Source: Sphaerisporangium sp. TRM90804 (GTDB lineage: Bacteria > Actinomycetota > Actinomycetes > Streptosporangiales > Streptosporangiaceae). Taken from it: 64,000 nt of DNA. The position numbers and the translations under genes are program-made. The stretch is taken from contig NZ_JARWAC010000009.1 in assembly GCF_029846175.1 (NCBI RefSeq), forward strand, positions 424,713-488,712, read 5' to 3'. A model generated the notes under the pieces. That model worked only from the letters and a program-made list of their open reading frames with translations, had not been told where the DNA came from and made no database searches. How positions within the stretch are numbered: position 1 is the stretch's first letter; every line of letters begins with the position of its first letter. Of this stretch, positions 43,529 to 52,308 are shown piece after piece.

Positions 43529-44571
43529 GTCGCGGACACCTTTCTGGACAGTTTCCTGGCGAGGGGATGCGCCGCGACCAGCGCCCCGGCGGTGACGAGG
43601 TCGCCGCGCCCCGCGGTGAGCGCGGCCTGCAGCGGCAGCAGGCCGAGGATGCTCCGGCCCACGGCCGCCCTGGTCCTGCCCGCGTCGGGGCGCCGGGCGG
43701 CGGTGAACTGCGCCCGCCCGACCACTCCCGCGTACGCCGCGGCGAGCCCCAGGCCGGCCAGCCTGCCCGCCCTCCCCCCGCCGGTGGCGCCGGAGGGCGG
43801 CGCCGTGAGCGCGAGCGCGCTCAGGACGCCCGCCGGCACGCGCGCGAGGCGCGCCCGCGCGGTGCCGGAGGCCGGCGCGAGGCCGGGCGGCGTCGAGAGC
43901 ACGTGGGCGGCGGCCAGCGCCGCGGCGACCCCGGTGGCGGCGAGCGCGGTCGCCGACCGGGCGGCCGTCCCGCCGTGGACCTCGCCGCGGCTGAGCGTCG
44001 TGACGCCGAAGGTGTGCGCCGCCACGGCGCCGGCCGCCAGGGCCAGCGCCGTCCGCTCCGCACGGGGGCCGGCCCCGGGCGTTCCGCGCGCCGGGCCGCC
44101 CCGGCCCGCCGGCGCCCCGGCGCCGGCCGCGGCGTGTGCGGAGGGCCGCGCCGTGCCGCCGAGCAGGACGTCCAGGCCTCGGGCGGCGGCCATCGCGGCC
44201 GGCCCGGCCGGGGTGTCCTTCAGCGCGAGGTCGTAGGCCCACACCACGGCGGCCAGCGCGCCGGCGGTGCCGAGCGCCCGGCGGCCCCCGGCCCGGCCCG
44301 CCAGGGCCAGGCCGGCGACGGTGAGGCCGGCGGCCAGGCCGAGCGCCTGCCCCGGCCGCACGCGCCCGGACGGGATGGGGCGCTCGGGGCGCTCCTCGGC
44401 GTCCAGGTGGCGGTCGGCGTAGTCGTTCAGCGCCATTCCCGCCCAGTACAGGCACACCGACGACAGCGCCAGCTCCGGTCGCAGCGCGCCGCCCGCGGCG
44501 ACGTCGCCGGGGACGGTGAGCGCGGCCGGCGCCCGGACGAGCTCGGCCAGTGTGGCCAGGTCCACGCTCAC
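43525..44571 (-). CDS. eboC: UbiA-type prenyltransferase, EboC-type
   Basis: 348 residues, very Ala/Gly-rich, with about eight membrane helices. The first Asp-rich motif NDYADRHLD lies at residues 49-57 and the second YDLALKD at about 120, the two metal-diphosphate sites of UbiA enzymes. It should attach a prenyl chain to a small acceptor at the membrane. EboC proteins are UbiA members; the acceptor is unknown. The GTG at 44571 overlaps the inositol-phosphate synthase stop as GTGA. A long Ala/Gly/Pro-rich cytoplasmic loop (residues 150-175) is atypical. Confidence 0.85.
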   Translation of the reverse strand: MSVDLATLAELVRAPAALTVPGDVAAGGALRPELALSSVCLYWAGMALNDYADRHLDAEERPERPIPSGRVRPGQALGLAAGLTVAGLALAGRAGGRRALGTAGALAAVVWAYDLALKDTPAGPAAMAAARGLDVLLGGTARPSAHAAAGAGAPAGRGGPARGTPGAGPRAERTALALAAGAVAAHTFGVTTLSRGEVHGGTAARSATALAATGVAAALAAAHVLSTPPGLAPASGTARARLARVPAGVLSALALTAPPSGATGGGRAGRLAGLGLAAAYAGVVGRAQFTAARRPDAGRTRAAVGRSILGLLPLQAALTAGRGDLVTAGALVAAHPLARKLSRKVSAT

Positions 44572-45722
44572 GCCGGGCTCCCGGCCCACGCGCGCAGCAG
44601 GTCGTACTGGATCTGGAGCCGGTGCTCGTCCAGCCCGAGCGGGTCCTTGAAGAAGAAGCCCAGCTCCCCCACCACCCCCGCCTGGCCGCGCTCGTGGGCG
44701 AGGGCCAGCAGCCTGGCCAGGTCGAGCACCAGCGGCGCGGCGAGCGCCGAGTCGCAGCCCTGCCAGGTGAACTGCAGCGACATGCGCACGCCGAGGAATC
44801 CCTCGAAGGTGATGTGGTCCCACGCGGTCTTCCAGTCGCCCAGGTGCGGCACGTGGTCGATGTGGGTCTGGCCCTCCACGGGATGGCCGAGGATGCCGGG
44901 CAGCGCCCGGTCCTTGGAGATGCGCTTGCTCTCGCCCGCCGCCGGGTCGGCCAGCGTGGCGCCGTCGCCCCCGCCGAGCAGGTTCGTGCCCGACCAGGAC
45001 CGCACGGCGAGCGCCCGGGAGGCGAACATCGGGGCCAGGGCGGTCTTGACCAGCGTCTCCCCCGTCTTGGCGTCCCGGCCCGCGTACGGGAGCCCGCGCG
45101 AGCGGGCCAGCTCGTCCAGGGCGGGCAGCGACACGCCCGTGGAGGGGGTGAAGTCCGCGTACGGGCAGCCCGCGCTGAGCGCGGCGAACGCGTACAGCGA
45201 GCTGGGCGGCAGCACCCGGCCCGGCTCCTCCATGGCGGAGGTCAGCGCGCCGAGGTCGTGGTGCGCCGGGTGCGGCGCGACGGGGGGCTCGGTGGAGGCG
45301 ACGTGGATCACGACGACCCGGGCGAGCCCGTGGCGTTCCCTGAACCCGGTGATGTCGGCGGCCAGCCTGCGCACCACCGCCGCCTGACCCGTCGCTCCGC
45401 CGGGCTCGGCGTCGCCGTCGGTGCCGTGGCGGATCTCCGCTTCCGCCGCCTCCAGGTCGTCCGCGACCAGCCGGGGCAGCGGCGCGGGGATGACCCCCGA
45501 CCGGCTCAGCTCCTCGGCCTTCTTGACCAGCGGCGGGCCGGCGACATCGTGCCCGCCGAACACCAGCCGGTCCAGCGGCGGCAGGCCGGCGCCCGTGAAG
45601 TCGGGGCCTTCCGTGACGCAGCCGATGGGCGTCGCCAGCCCCGCGCGTAGTGCCGCGGCGCCCGCGACGACCGTGGTGGCCACCGATCCCCGTGCCCCGA
45701 CGAGCCAGACCCCGACGTCCAT
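44568..45722 (-). CDS. ino1: myo-Inositol-1-phosphate synthase
   Basis: 384 residues, ATG at 45722 six bases after AGAGGAGT. The Rossmann start VGVWLVGARGSVATTV, TGETLVKTALAPMF, the GTNLLGGGDGATL segment and the closing DSALAAPLVLDLARLL are hallmarks of the family. It isomerises glucose 6-phosphate to 1L-myo-inositol 1-phosphate with NAD. It is the first gene of a six- or seven-gene operon of ebo type, coupled by GTGA overlaps to the prenyltransferase and second barrel. A dedicated inositol supply inside an ebo cluster suggests that the final product contains an inositol unit or one derived from it (inference). Confidence 0.88.
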   Translation of the reverse strand: MDVGVWLVGARGSVATTVVAGAAALRAGLATPIGCVTEGPDFTGAGLPPLDRLVFGGHDVAGPPLVKKAEELSRSGVIPAPLPRLVADDLEAAEAEIRHGTDGDAEPGGATGQAAVVRRLAADITGFRERHGLARVVVIHVASTEPPVAPHPAHHDLGALTSAMEEPGRVLPPSSLYAFAALSAGCPYADFTPSTGVSLPALDELARSRGLPYAGRDAKTGETLVKTALAPMFASRALAVRSWSGTNLLGGGDGATLADPAAGESKRISKDRALPGILGHPVEGQTHIDHVPHLGDWKTAWDHITFEGFLGVRMSLQFTWQGCDSALAAPLVLDLARLLALAHERGQAGVVGELGFFFKDPLGLDEHRLQIQYDLLRAWAGSPA

Positions 45723-45796
45723 CGGTACTCCTCTTCGATCACGCACTTTCACGTACTTCGCCGACTTTCGCGTTCTCTTGTGTACTTGTGGAACCG

Positions 45797-45825
45797 CCCC
45801 GGCCCGGGGGGAACCCGGGCCGGGG
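45797..45825 (-). terminator. Strong hairpin terminator after ThuA gene
   Basis: CCCCGGCCCGGG (45797-45808) pairs perfectly with CCCGGGCCGGGG (45814-45825) over a 5-nt loop, 27 bp past the ThuA stop codon on the minus strand. Confidence 0.75.
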
Positions 45826-45851
45826 CCGTGCGAACCGGGCGGACGCCCGGG

Positions 45852-47429
45852 TCACCTGGTGAGCGTGAAGGTGTCCACGTCGAACAGGGCTCCGGTGCCG
45901 CCGGAGAACACCAGGAAGACCGGGCCGGAGGCCGAGCCGCTCAGCGTGGTGGTGACGGTGCGGAAGGTGTCCCAGCCGCCGGTGTTGGGAACGGCGACCG
46001 AACCCAGCACCGTGCCGGTCTGCGAACCCGACCGCACCTGGATCGTCCCGCCGGCGCCGCCGGAGGACACCCGCGCCGAGAAGCCGGTCGCGCCCGCCGT
46101 GCTCACCGACGCGTACCCGGCCCAGTCGCCGTTGTCGATGTAGCCCAGCGTCGTGCCGCCGCTGGCCGAGGCGTGCCCGGCCGTCTGCACGCCGGACTGG
46201 GAGGTGAAGGCCTCGCCCTCCACGGCGGCGGCGGGCGGCGGGGTGGTCGACCTGGAGATCGTGACGGTGTCCACGTCGAACAACGAGCCCGAACCGCCGG
46301 TGAAGGTCAGGAACAGCGGGCCGGAGGCCGAGCCGCTCAGCGTGGTGGTGACGGTGCGGAAGGTGTCCCAGCCGCCGGTGTTGGGAACGGCGACCGAACC
46401 CAGCACCGTGCCGGTCTGCGAACCCGACCGCACCTGGATCGTCCCGCCGGCGCCGCCGGAGGACACCCGCGCCGAGAAGCCGGTCGCGCCCGCCGTGCTC
46501 ACCGACGCGTACCCGGCCCAGTCGCCGTTGTCGATGTAGCCCAGCGTCGTGCCGCCGCTGGCCGAGGCGTGCCCGGCCGTCTGCACGCCGGACTGGGAGG
46601 TGAAGGCCTCGCCCTCGACGGTGGTGCTGCCGCCTGGGTCGGGCGGCGTCGTCGTCGGCGTGCAGTCGGCCGCGACCATGCCGGCCACGTACCGGATGCC
46701 GCCGAGCAGCAGGTTGCGGAACGGCGTCTCGGCGTAGGACTGCTGGGTGTGCCCGAGGCCGGTGTAGAACGAGCGCCCGGACGCCTGCGGGTGGCACCAG
46801 GTGATCGGGTGGTCGCCACCCATGTCGCCGCCGCTGTAGCTGGACTCGTCCAGGCTCTGCAGCACCCGCACGGTGGAGCGGGGGTTGGTGCGGTAGTTGT
46901 ACCACTCGTCGGTGCGCGTCCAGGTCGCCCCGAGCCCGGCGGTGGCCGGGTGGGTGCGGTCCTCGTTCTTGACGACGGCCTGCTGGATCGCCGGGTGGCT
47001 GCGGAAGTAGGCCCCGACCAGCTGCCCGTAGTACGACCAGTCGTACTCGGTGTCGGCCGCGGCGTGCACGCCGACGTAACCGCCGCCGCCGTTGACGTAG
47101 GACGCGAAGGCTGTCTGCTGGGAGTCGTTGAGCACGTCGCCGGTGGTGCTGAGCCAGACCACCGCCTTGAACCGGGCGAGGTTGGCGGTGGTGAAGGCGC
47201 CCGCGTCCTCGGTGGCGGTGACCGTGAAGTTGTTGGCCGCGCCGAGCTCCCGGATCGTCTGGATGCCGACGGGGATCGAGTCGTGCCGGAAGCCGGCGGT
47301 CTTGGAGAACACCAGGACCTCGTAGGCGGGGTCGGCCGCCCGCGCGGCCGCGGGGGCCGACGGGGTCATGGCAAGCGCGGCGGCGACCAGCGCCAGACCG
47401 CTCAGGCCACGTCTTATGACGTTGCGCAT
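45852..47429 (-). CDS. Secreted ThuA-domain protein with two CBM6-like modules
   Basis: 525 residues with a signal peptide (GLSGLALVAAALAMTPS, cleavage near residue 30). A ThuA-like glutamine amidotransferase fold spans about 35-250 (EVLVFSKTAGFRHDSIP, VGVHAAADTEYDW, HPITWCHP). Two beta-sandwich CBM6-type modules follow, each with EGEAFTSQSG, IDNGDWAGYASV and ARVSSGGAGGTI, joined by a Thr/Pro linker. ThuA members act in sugar use (trehalose, keto-sugars). Bases 45921-46220 and 46317-46616 are identical, so the second module is a very recent copy. GAAAGGACAGTCC before the ATG is shared with the next gene upstream, a PQQ sugar dehydrogenase with related CBMs. Confidence 0.85.
   Translation of the reverse strand: MRNVIRRGLSGLALVAAALAMTPSAPAAARAADPAYEVLVFSKTAGFRHDSIPVGIQTIRELGAANNFTVTATEDAGAFTTANLARFKAVVWLSTTGDVLNDSQQTAFASYVNGGGGYVGVHAAADTEYDWSYYGQLVGAYFRSHPAIQQAVVKNEDRTHPATAGLGATWTRTDEWYNYRTNPRSTVRVLQSLDESSYSGGDMGGDHPITWCHPQASGRSFYTGLGHTQQSYAETPFRNLLLGGIRYVAGMVAADCTPTTTPPDPGGSTTVEGEAFTSQSGVQTAGHASASGGTTLGYIDNGDWAGYASVSTAGATGFSARVSSGGAGGTIQVRSGSQTGTVLGSVAVPNTGGWDTFRTVTTTLSGSASGPLFLTFTGGSGSLFDVDTVTISRSTTPPPAAAVEGEAFTSQSGVQTAGHASASGGTTLGYIDNGDWAGYASVSTAGATGFSARVSSGGAGGTIQVRSGSQTGTVLGSVAVPNTGGWDTFRTVTTTLSGSASGPVFLVFSGGTGALFDVDTFTLTR
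45921..46220 (-). repeat. Perfect ~300-bp direct repeat, copy 1 (CBM module)
   Basis: Identical to 46317-46616 by direct comparison, 396 bp apart. It codes the C-terminal CBM6-like module of the ThuA protein. The flanks (45870-45920 and 46266-46316) have already diverged. Confidence 0.9.
46317..46616 (-). repeat. Perfect ~300-bp direct repeat, copy 2 (CBM module)
   Basis: Second copy of the repeat at 45921-46220; it codes the first CBM6-like module. Identity including silent positions indicates recent duplication or gene conversion. Confidence 0.9.
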
Positions 47430-47513
47430 GGACTGTCCTTTCGTGTCGTGCTCGCCGGGGGGGCGGCGACCCTTTCCCCTCCGCGGCCCGCGTGAGCGGC
47501 CCGCGTCGGGTGC

Positions 47514-47559
47514 CGAAGGCCGGCGCGGCGGGCCGGTGGACCCGCCGCGCCGGCCTTCG
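47514..47559 (-). terminator. Very strong hairpin terminator after sugar dehydrogenase
   Basis: CGAAGGCCGGCGCGGCGGG (47514-47532) pairs perfectly, 19 bp, with CCCGCCGCGCCGGCCTTCG (47541-47559) over an 8-nt loop. It starts right after the dehydrogenase stop codon on the minus strand. Confidence 0.85.
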
Positions 47560-47562
47560 CCG

Positions 47563-50394
47563 TCAACGCGTGATGGTGAAGGTGTCCACGTCGAGCAGGG
47601 CGCCGGTGCCCCCGGTGAACGACAGGAACAGCGGGCCGGTGGCCGAGCCGCTCAGTGCCGTCGACACGGTGGCGAAGGTGTCCCAGCTTCCGGTGTTGGC
47701 GACGTTCACCGAGCCCAGCAGGGTGCCGGTCTGCGAGCCGGAGCGGACCTGGATCGTCCCGCCGGGGCCGCCCGAGGACACGCGGGCCGAGAAGCTCCGC
47801 GCGCCTTGGGTGTTGACCTGCGAGTATCCGGCCCAGTCGCCGTTGTCGATGTAGCCCATGGTCGTGCCACCGCTGGCGGCGGTGTGCCCGGCCGGCTGCA
47901 CGCCCGAGTTGGAGGTGTAGGCCTCGGCCTCGGTCGTGACGCCGGTGCCGCCGCCGGAGGTGTTGATGGTGAAGGCGTCGAGGTCGAACAGGTTGCCCTG
48001 GCCGGTGACGCCCTTGAACACCCAGTACAGCGTCGTGGTGCCGCTGGGCGGGCTGGAGATGGCGCCGGTGACGTTCACGAAGGTGTCCCAGCTCCCGGTG
48101 TTGGCGACGTTCACCGAGCCCAGCAAGGTGCCGGTGGCCGAGCCGGCGCGCAGCTCGATCGTGCCGCCCGGCCCGCCCGAGGAGACGCGGGCGGTGAAGC
48201 TCTGGGCGTTGCCGATCGCGTACGTCGGGAAGGCGATCCAGTCGCCGTTGTCGGTGAACCCGACGGTCCGCGCGCCCTCGGCCGAGCCGTGGTCGGCGGG
48301 CTGGATGCCCTGCATGGTGGTGTAGTGCTCGGCCTGCCGGTGGCGGGGCTGGAGCGTGCGGGTGCTGGTGGTGGTCAGGCCGGCCCGGTCGGTGTAGGAG
48401 GCCTCGAGGACGCCGTAGATGTTGGCGGCGGAGTCGTGCTCACCGTCGGCCGGCACCACCAGGGATCCGGAGCACCCGGTCCTGGAGGTGATCTGGTGGC
48501 GGTGGTTGTCGTGGCCCAGGAAGTAGGTGACCGTCACCCGGGAGCAGTCGATCGTGCCGTCCTCGGGGTCGGCGACGGTGACCGCGTAGGGCACGGTGTC
48601 GCCGAACGAGAAGAGCTGGCCGTTCACCGGCTGGGTCATGTTCACCGTCGGGGCGGTGTTGCCGGCGGTGACGACGAGGCTCGCCGTCCCGGTCAGCCCC
48701 TGCGGGTCGCGGACGGTCAGCGTCGGCGTGTAGGTGCCTGCGGTGTTGTAGGTCTTCGTGGGGTTGGCGGCGGTGGAGGTGGTGCCGTCGCCGAAGTTCC
48801 ACGAGTAGCTCAGCGAGCCGCCCTCGGGGTCGCTGCTGCCCGCCGAGGAGAAGCTCACGGTGAGCGGCACGGGCCCGGAGTTCTTGTCGGCCGCGGCCTT
48901 GGCGATCGGGTTGCGGTTGGTGCCGCCGAGGTACTCGACGCGGACCAGCTGCGGGGGGCTGCCGCCGGCGCCGTAGTCGAGCACGTACAGCGCGCCGTCG
49001 GGGCCGAAGGCCATGTCCATGACCTGCGTGCCGTCCCACGGGAAGTCGACGATCTCGCCGTAGCCGCCGCTGGAGGTGACCTCGACGGCCTTGATCCACT
49101 GGCGGCCGTACTCGCCGGCGAAGTAGCGGCCGTCGAGCGACTGCGGGAACTTGATCGGCGAGTTCAGCGAGGCGTTGTACCGGTAGACCGGGCCGCCCAT
49201 CGGCGACTCGGAGCCGCTGCCGAACTCCGGCGGGGAGCCGGCGTCGCCCGAGTACCTGATCCAGGCCGGCTTGGCCGGGGGCAGCGTGGCCAGGCCGGTG
49301 TTGCGGAAGGAGTTGTTGGTCGGGCCGCCGGCGCAGTTGTACTTGGCGCCGGAGGGGCCGCTGGGGAAGGTGTACTCGTTGTAGGTCTCGGTGGTGCTGT
49401 TGGACCCGGTGCAGTACGGCCAGCCGAAGTTGCCCGGGCCGGTGATCCGGTTGAACTCCACCTGGCCGCTGGGGCCGCGGTTGGCGTTGGTGCCGCCGGC
49501 GTCGGGGCCGTAGTCGCCCAGGTAGACGATGCCGGTGGCCTTGTCCACGCTCATGCGGAACGGGTTGCGGAAGCCCATGGCGTAGATCTCGGGCCGGGTC
49601 CGCGCCGTGCCGGGCGCGAACAGGTTGCCCGACGGGATGGTGTAGGTGCCGTCCGGCTGGACCTTGATCCGCAGCACCTTGCCGCGCAGGTCGTTGGTGT
49701 TGCCCGAGGAGCGCTGGGCGTCGAACTGCGGGTTGCGGTCGGTGCGCTCGTCGATGGGCGTGTAGGCGTCCGACTCGAACGGGTTGGTGTCGTCGCCGGT
49801 CGTCAGGTACAGGTTGCCGGCGGCGTCGAAGTCGATGTCCCCGCCGACGTGGCAGCACTGACCGCGGTCGTTGGGAACCCGGAGCACGACCTTCTGGCTG
49901 GCCATGTCGAGCGTGTTGTCGGTCTTCAGCGTGAAGCGCGACAGGTGCAGCTCGCCCTTCCACGCGTCGAAGTCGGCGGCGCTGCCCGTCTTCGGCGCGT
50001 CCCCGCCCGGCGTGCTGAGCGGGGGCGAGAAGTACAGGTAGATGTACCGGTTGGAGGCGAAGTTCGGGTCGGCCGCCACACCCTGGAGGCCTTCCTCGTC
50101 ATGGGTGTAGACGCTGAGCTTCCCGGCCACCTTGGTGTTGCCCGCGGCGTCGGTGACCCGCACCGTGCCGTCGCGGGCGGTGTGGACGACCGACCGGTCG
50201 GGGAGCACCGCGAGGGACATGGCCTCGCCGATCTCCGCGCTTCCGGTGGCCAGGGTCACGTGCTGGTAGTCGCCTGGCGGGATGGGGGCCGCCTGGGCGG
50301 CCGGTCCGGTGGCCGTCACGGTGGCCACGCCGCCCGCGACGACCAGCGAGATCGACGCGAGGAGACGGGCCCACGACCGAGGACGTGGAGACAT
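47563..50394 (-). CDS. Secreted PQQ-type sugar dehydrogenase with PKD and CBM6 modules
   Basis: 943 residues. Signal peptide, then a six-bladed glucose/sorbosone dehydrogenase propeller (about 40-465: GLQGVAADPNF, GGDIDFDAAGNLYLTTGDD, AMGFRNPFRMS, MDMAFGPDGALYVLDYG). A PKD module follows (SYSWNFGDGTT), then a cell-surface beta domain and two CBM6-like modules, about 710-815 and 825-943. The family oxidises aldoses at C1 with PQQ or a related cofactor outside the cell; here the many binding modules point to polysaccharide-attached substrate. The C-terminal CBM resembles those of the ThuA protein downstream (133 bp), and the two are likely co-regulated. The propeller carries no c-type haem motif. 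Confidence 0.88.
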   Translation of the reverse strand: MSPRPRSWARLLASISLVVAGGVATVTATGPAAQAAPIPPGDYQHVTLATGSAEIGEAMSLAVLPDRSVVHTARDGTVRVTDAAGNTKVAGKLSVYTHDEEGLQGVAADPNFASNRYIYLYFSPPLSTPGGDAPKTGSAADFDAWKGELHLSRFTLKTDNTLDMASQKVVLRVPNDRGQCCHVGGDIDFDAAGNLYLTTGDDTNPFESDAYTPIDERTDRNPQFDAQRSSGNTNDLRGKVLRIKVQPDGTYTIPSGNLFAPGTARTRPEIYAMGFRNPFRMSVDKATGIVYLGDYGPDAGGTNANRGPSGQVEFNRITGPGNFGWPYCTGSNSTTETYNEYTFPSGPSGAKYNCAGGPTNNSFRNTGLATLPPAKPAWIRYSGDAGSPPEFGSGSESPMGGPVYRYNASLNSPIKFPQSLDGRYFAGEYGRQWIKAVEVTSSGGYGEIVDFPWDGTQVMDMAFGPDGALYVLDYGAGGSPPQLVRVEYLGGTNRNPIAKAAADKNSGPVPLTVSFSSAGSSDPEGGSLSYSWNFGDGTTSTAANPTKTYNTAGTYTPTLTVRDPQGLTGTASLVVTAGNTAPTVNMTQPVNGQLFSFGDTVPYAVTVADPEDGTIDCSRVTVTYFLGHDNHRHQITSRTGCSGSLVVPADGEHDSAANIYGVLEASYTDRAGLTTTSTRTLQPRHRQAEHYTTMQGIQPADHGSAEGARTVGFTDNGDWIAFPTYAIGNAQSFTARVSSGGPGGTIELRAGSATGTLLGSVNVANTGSWDTFVNVTGAISSPPSGTTTLYWVFKGVTGQGNLFDLDAFTINTSGGGTGVTTEAEAYTSNSGVQPAGHTAASGGTTMGYIDNGDWAGYSQVNTQGARSFSARVSSGGPGGTIQVRSGSQTGTLLGSVNVANTGSWDTFATVSTALSGSATGPLFLSFTGGTGALLDVDTFTITR

Positions 50395-50577
50395 GAGGGG
50401 TCCTTTCCTGACTTGGGGGGTCAGTCAGGCAAGGCGCGCGCCGCCGCGCTTGTTGCCGGGTTGTGCGTCGTGCGAGGAGGGTTGCGGTGCCGCGATGGCG
50501 CTGGAGGGTGCCGCCTCCAGGTCGTACCCGTGAGGGTACGTTTCTGCAAAAATCGAATCAAGTTATGAAAGAAATTG

Positions 50578-51882
50578 TCATTGACCTGCCAGTGTGGGGG
50601 CGGTGGCCGCGATCGGCGCCGAGCCGATCGCCGCGGGATCGTTGATGACCTGATCGGCCACCATGCTCGCCGCGCCGCGCGAGGCGGCGCCGAACCCGAG
50701 TGCCGACGCCACGAACCGGCAGCGTGCCGCCGGGCCGGCGATGACCAGCCGCTCCAGCTCCGCCTGCGCGGGCGGGATCAGGCGTTCGGCCAGCTTGGCG
50801 AAGTAGCCGCCGAGCACGATGACACTCGGGTTGAACAGGTTGACCAGGATGGAGCCGCCGAGCCCGAGCCACCGGCCCACCTCGGCGACGGCGGCGTGGG
50901 CGCGCGGGTCGCCCTCGGCGAGTCCGCGGGCGATCTGCGTCACCCGCTCCTCGGGGTCGGGCGAGGGCGCGCCGCCCAGCCCGTAGGCCAGCTCGGGGGT
51001 GGCCGACCTGACCAGCGCGGCCAGCCCGACCTTGGTCTCCCAGCAGCCGGTGCGGCCGCAGCCGCAGCGGCTGCCGGTCGGGTCGACGGGCATGTGCCCG
51101 ACCTCGCCGGAGAAGCCGTCGGCGCCGCGCAGCAGGCGGCCGGCGACGACGATGCCGCCGCCGACGCCGACCTCCCCGGTCAGGTAGACCATGTCGGGCG
51201 TGCCCGCGGCGATCCCGCCGGTGTACTCGGCGAGCGCGGCCAGGTTGGCGTCGTTGTCGGCCATCACCGGCACCCGCACGTGGCCGATCTCGGCGCGAAG
51301 GCGCACGGTCAGCGCCACGTCGCGCCAGCCGAGGTTGGGCGCGAAGGCCACGGCGCCGCGGACCACGTCGACCAGGCCCGGGACGGCGACGCCGACGCCC
51401 GCGGGCGTGGCGCCGGCGCGGACCAGCTCCTCGATGGCGTTCCTGGCCACCCGGCCGAGCTCCTTGATCGCGCGGTCGGGGCCCATGCCCATCGCGTCCA
51501 TGCCCACCCGCCGGTCGACGAGCACGCGCCCGCCGAGGTCGGTGCCGTACAGGGCCGCGTAGTCGACGTTGATCTCGGTGCCGAGCACGCCCACGTGGGA
51601 TCCGTCCAGGGCGACGGCCCGCCGGGGCCGGCCGACGGCGCCCACGTACTCGATGCCCACCTCACGGACCAGGCCGCGGTCGAGCAGCTCGGCCATCAGG
51701 CTGGAGACGGTGGCCCGGTGCAGGCCGGTCGCGTCCGCGATGTCGGAGCGGGAGCAGGAGCCCTCGTCACGCAGGTGACGCAGGACGGTGGCGAGGTTGG
51801 CCCGGCGCAGCGAGGCGTGCCCCACGGCCTGCGTCCGGTCTCCGGCCGTTCGGCCGGGCACCTTCCTCTGCGCCACACTCAC
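50578..51882 (-). CDS. ROK-family transcriptional regulator
   Basis: 434 residues from the GTG at 51882 (VSVAQRKVPGRT). An N-terminal winged helix (SRSDIADATGLHRATVSSL) is followed by the ROK sugar-kinase-like fold: GVAVPGLVDVV, DNDANLAALAEY, the ROK zinc motif RCGCGRTGCWET, and ILVNLFNPSVIVLGG. Such proteins repress sugar operons and are released by a sugar or sugar phosphate. It lies between the PQQ/ThuA genes on its own strand and the divergent GH99-like gene, so these are the likely targets. The frame is open for 45 more codons upstream, but with no sensible start. Confidence 0.88.
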   Translation of the reverse strand: MSVAQRKVPGRTAGDRTQAVGHASLRRANLATVLRHLRDEGSCSRSDIADATGLHRATVSSLMAELLDRGLVREVGIEYVGAVGRPRRAVALDGSHVGVLGTEINVDYAALYGTDLGGRVLVDRRVGMDAMGMGPDRAIKELGRVARNAIEELVRAGATPAGVGVAVPGLVDVVRGAVAFAPNLGWRDVALTVRLRAEIGHVRVPVMADNDANLAALAEYTGGIAAGTPDMVYLTGEVGVGGGIVVAGRLLRGADGFSGEVGHMPVDPTGSRCGCGRTGCWETKVGLAALVRSATPELAYGLGGAPSPDPEERVTQIARGLAEGDPRAHAAVAEVGRWLGLGGSILVNLFNPSVIVLGGYFAKLAERLIPPAQAELERLVIAGPAARCRFVASALGFGAASRGAASMVADQVINDPAAIGSAPIAATAPTLAGQ

Positions 51883-52308
51883 CAACCCGATTTGTATGTC
51901 TCCAAGAACAATTAACCGATTTCTAACATGGAGAGCACGGCAGCGTAAATCCCCGGAGTTGGTAACGAATCCGCATCCTCCGGAACACGAGCAGGTAGAC
52001 GAGGGGTGGTTGTCCACGTTACGGAAGCGTTACGAAAAGCGAAGCGCTTCGAGACTTGCCCCCGGCCCGTGGCTGCTCGTTTAATGCAACAAGTCCGCAA
52101 AATTGAGTTGGAACACCGCAAGTTGCTCGTTGAACCCTGAAATTTCGTGAGCAGCCTGTGGCAACCGCTTCCCCATGACTCCCGTCCGTCCGGCCGGCAG
52201 GTTCCGTGTCCGGGCCGTTCCCGCCGACTTCGGCCCGGCCGCGGAGGTGCCGCCGAGCCGGCCGGATGGACGGGCACCCCTCCGCCCCCCACGCGAGGAG
52301 TCACCCTC
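51883..52308. promoter_or_regulatory. Divergent control region ROK / GH99, with palindrome
   Basis: 426 bp between the divergent ROK and endomannosidase genes. It is AT-rich in two stretches (51890-51960, 52080-52150). CGAAGCGCTTCG (52040-52051) is a perfect 12-bp palindrome, preceded by two CGTTACG words 11 bp apart (about 52018-52035), an arrangement fitting an operator. A GCGAGGAG Shine-Dalgarno precedes the GH99 ATG. Confidence 0.5.
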
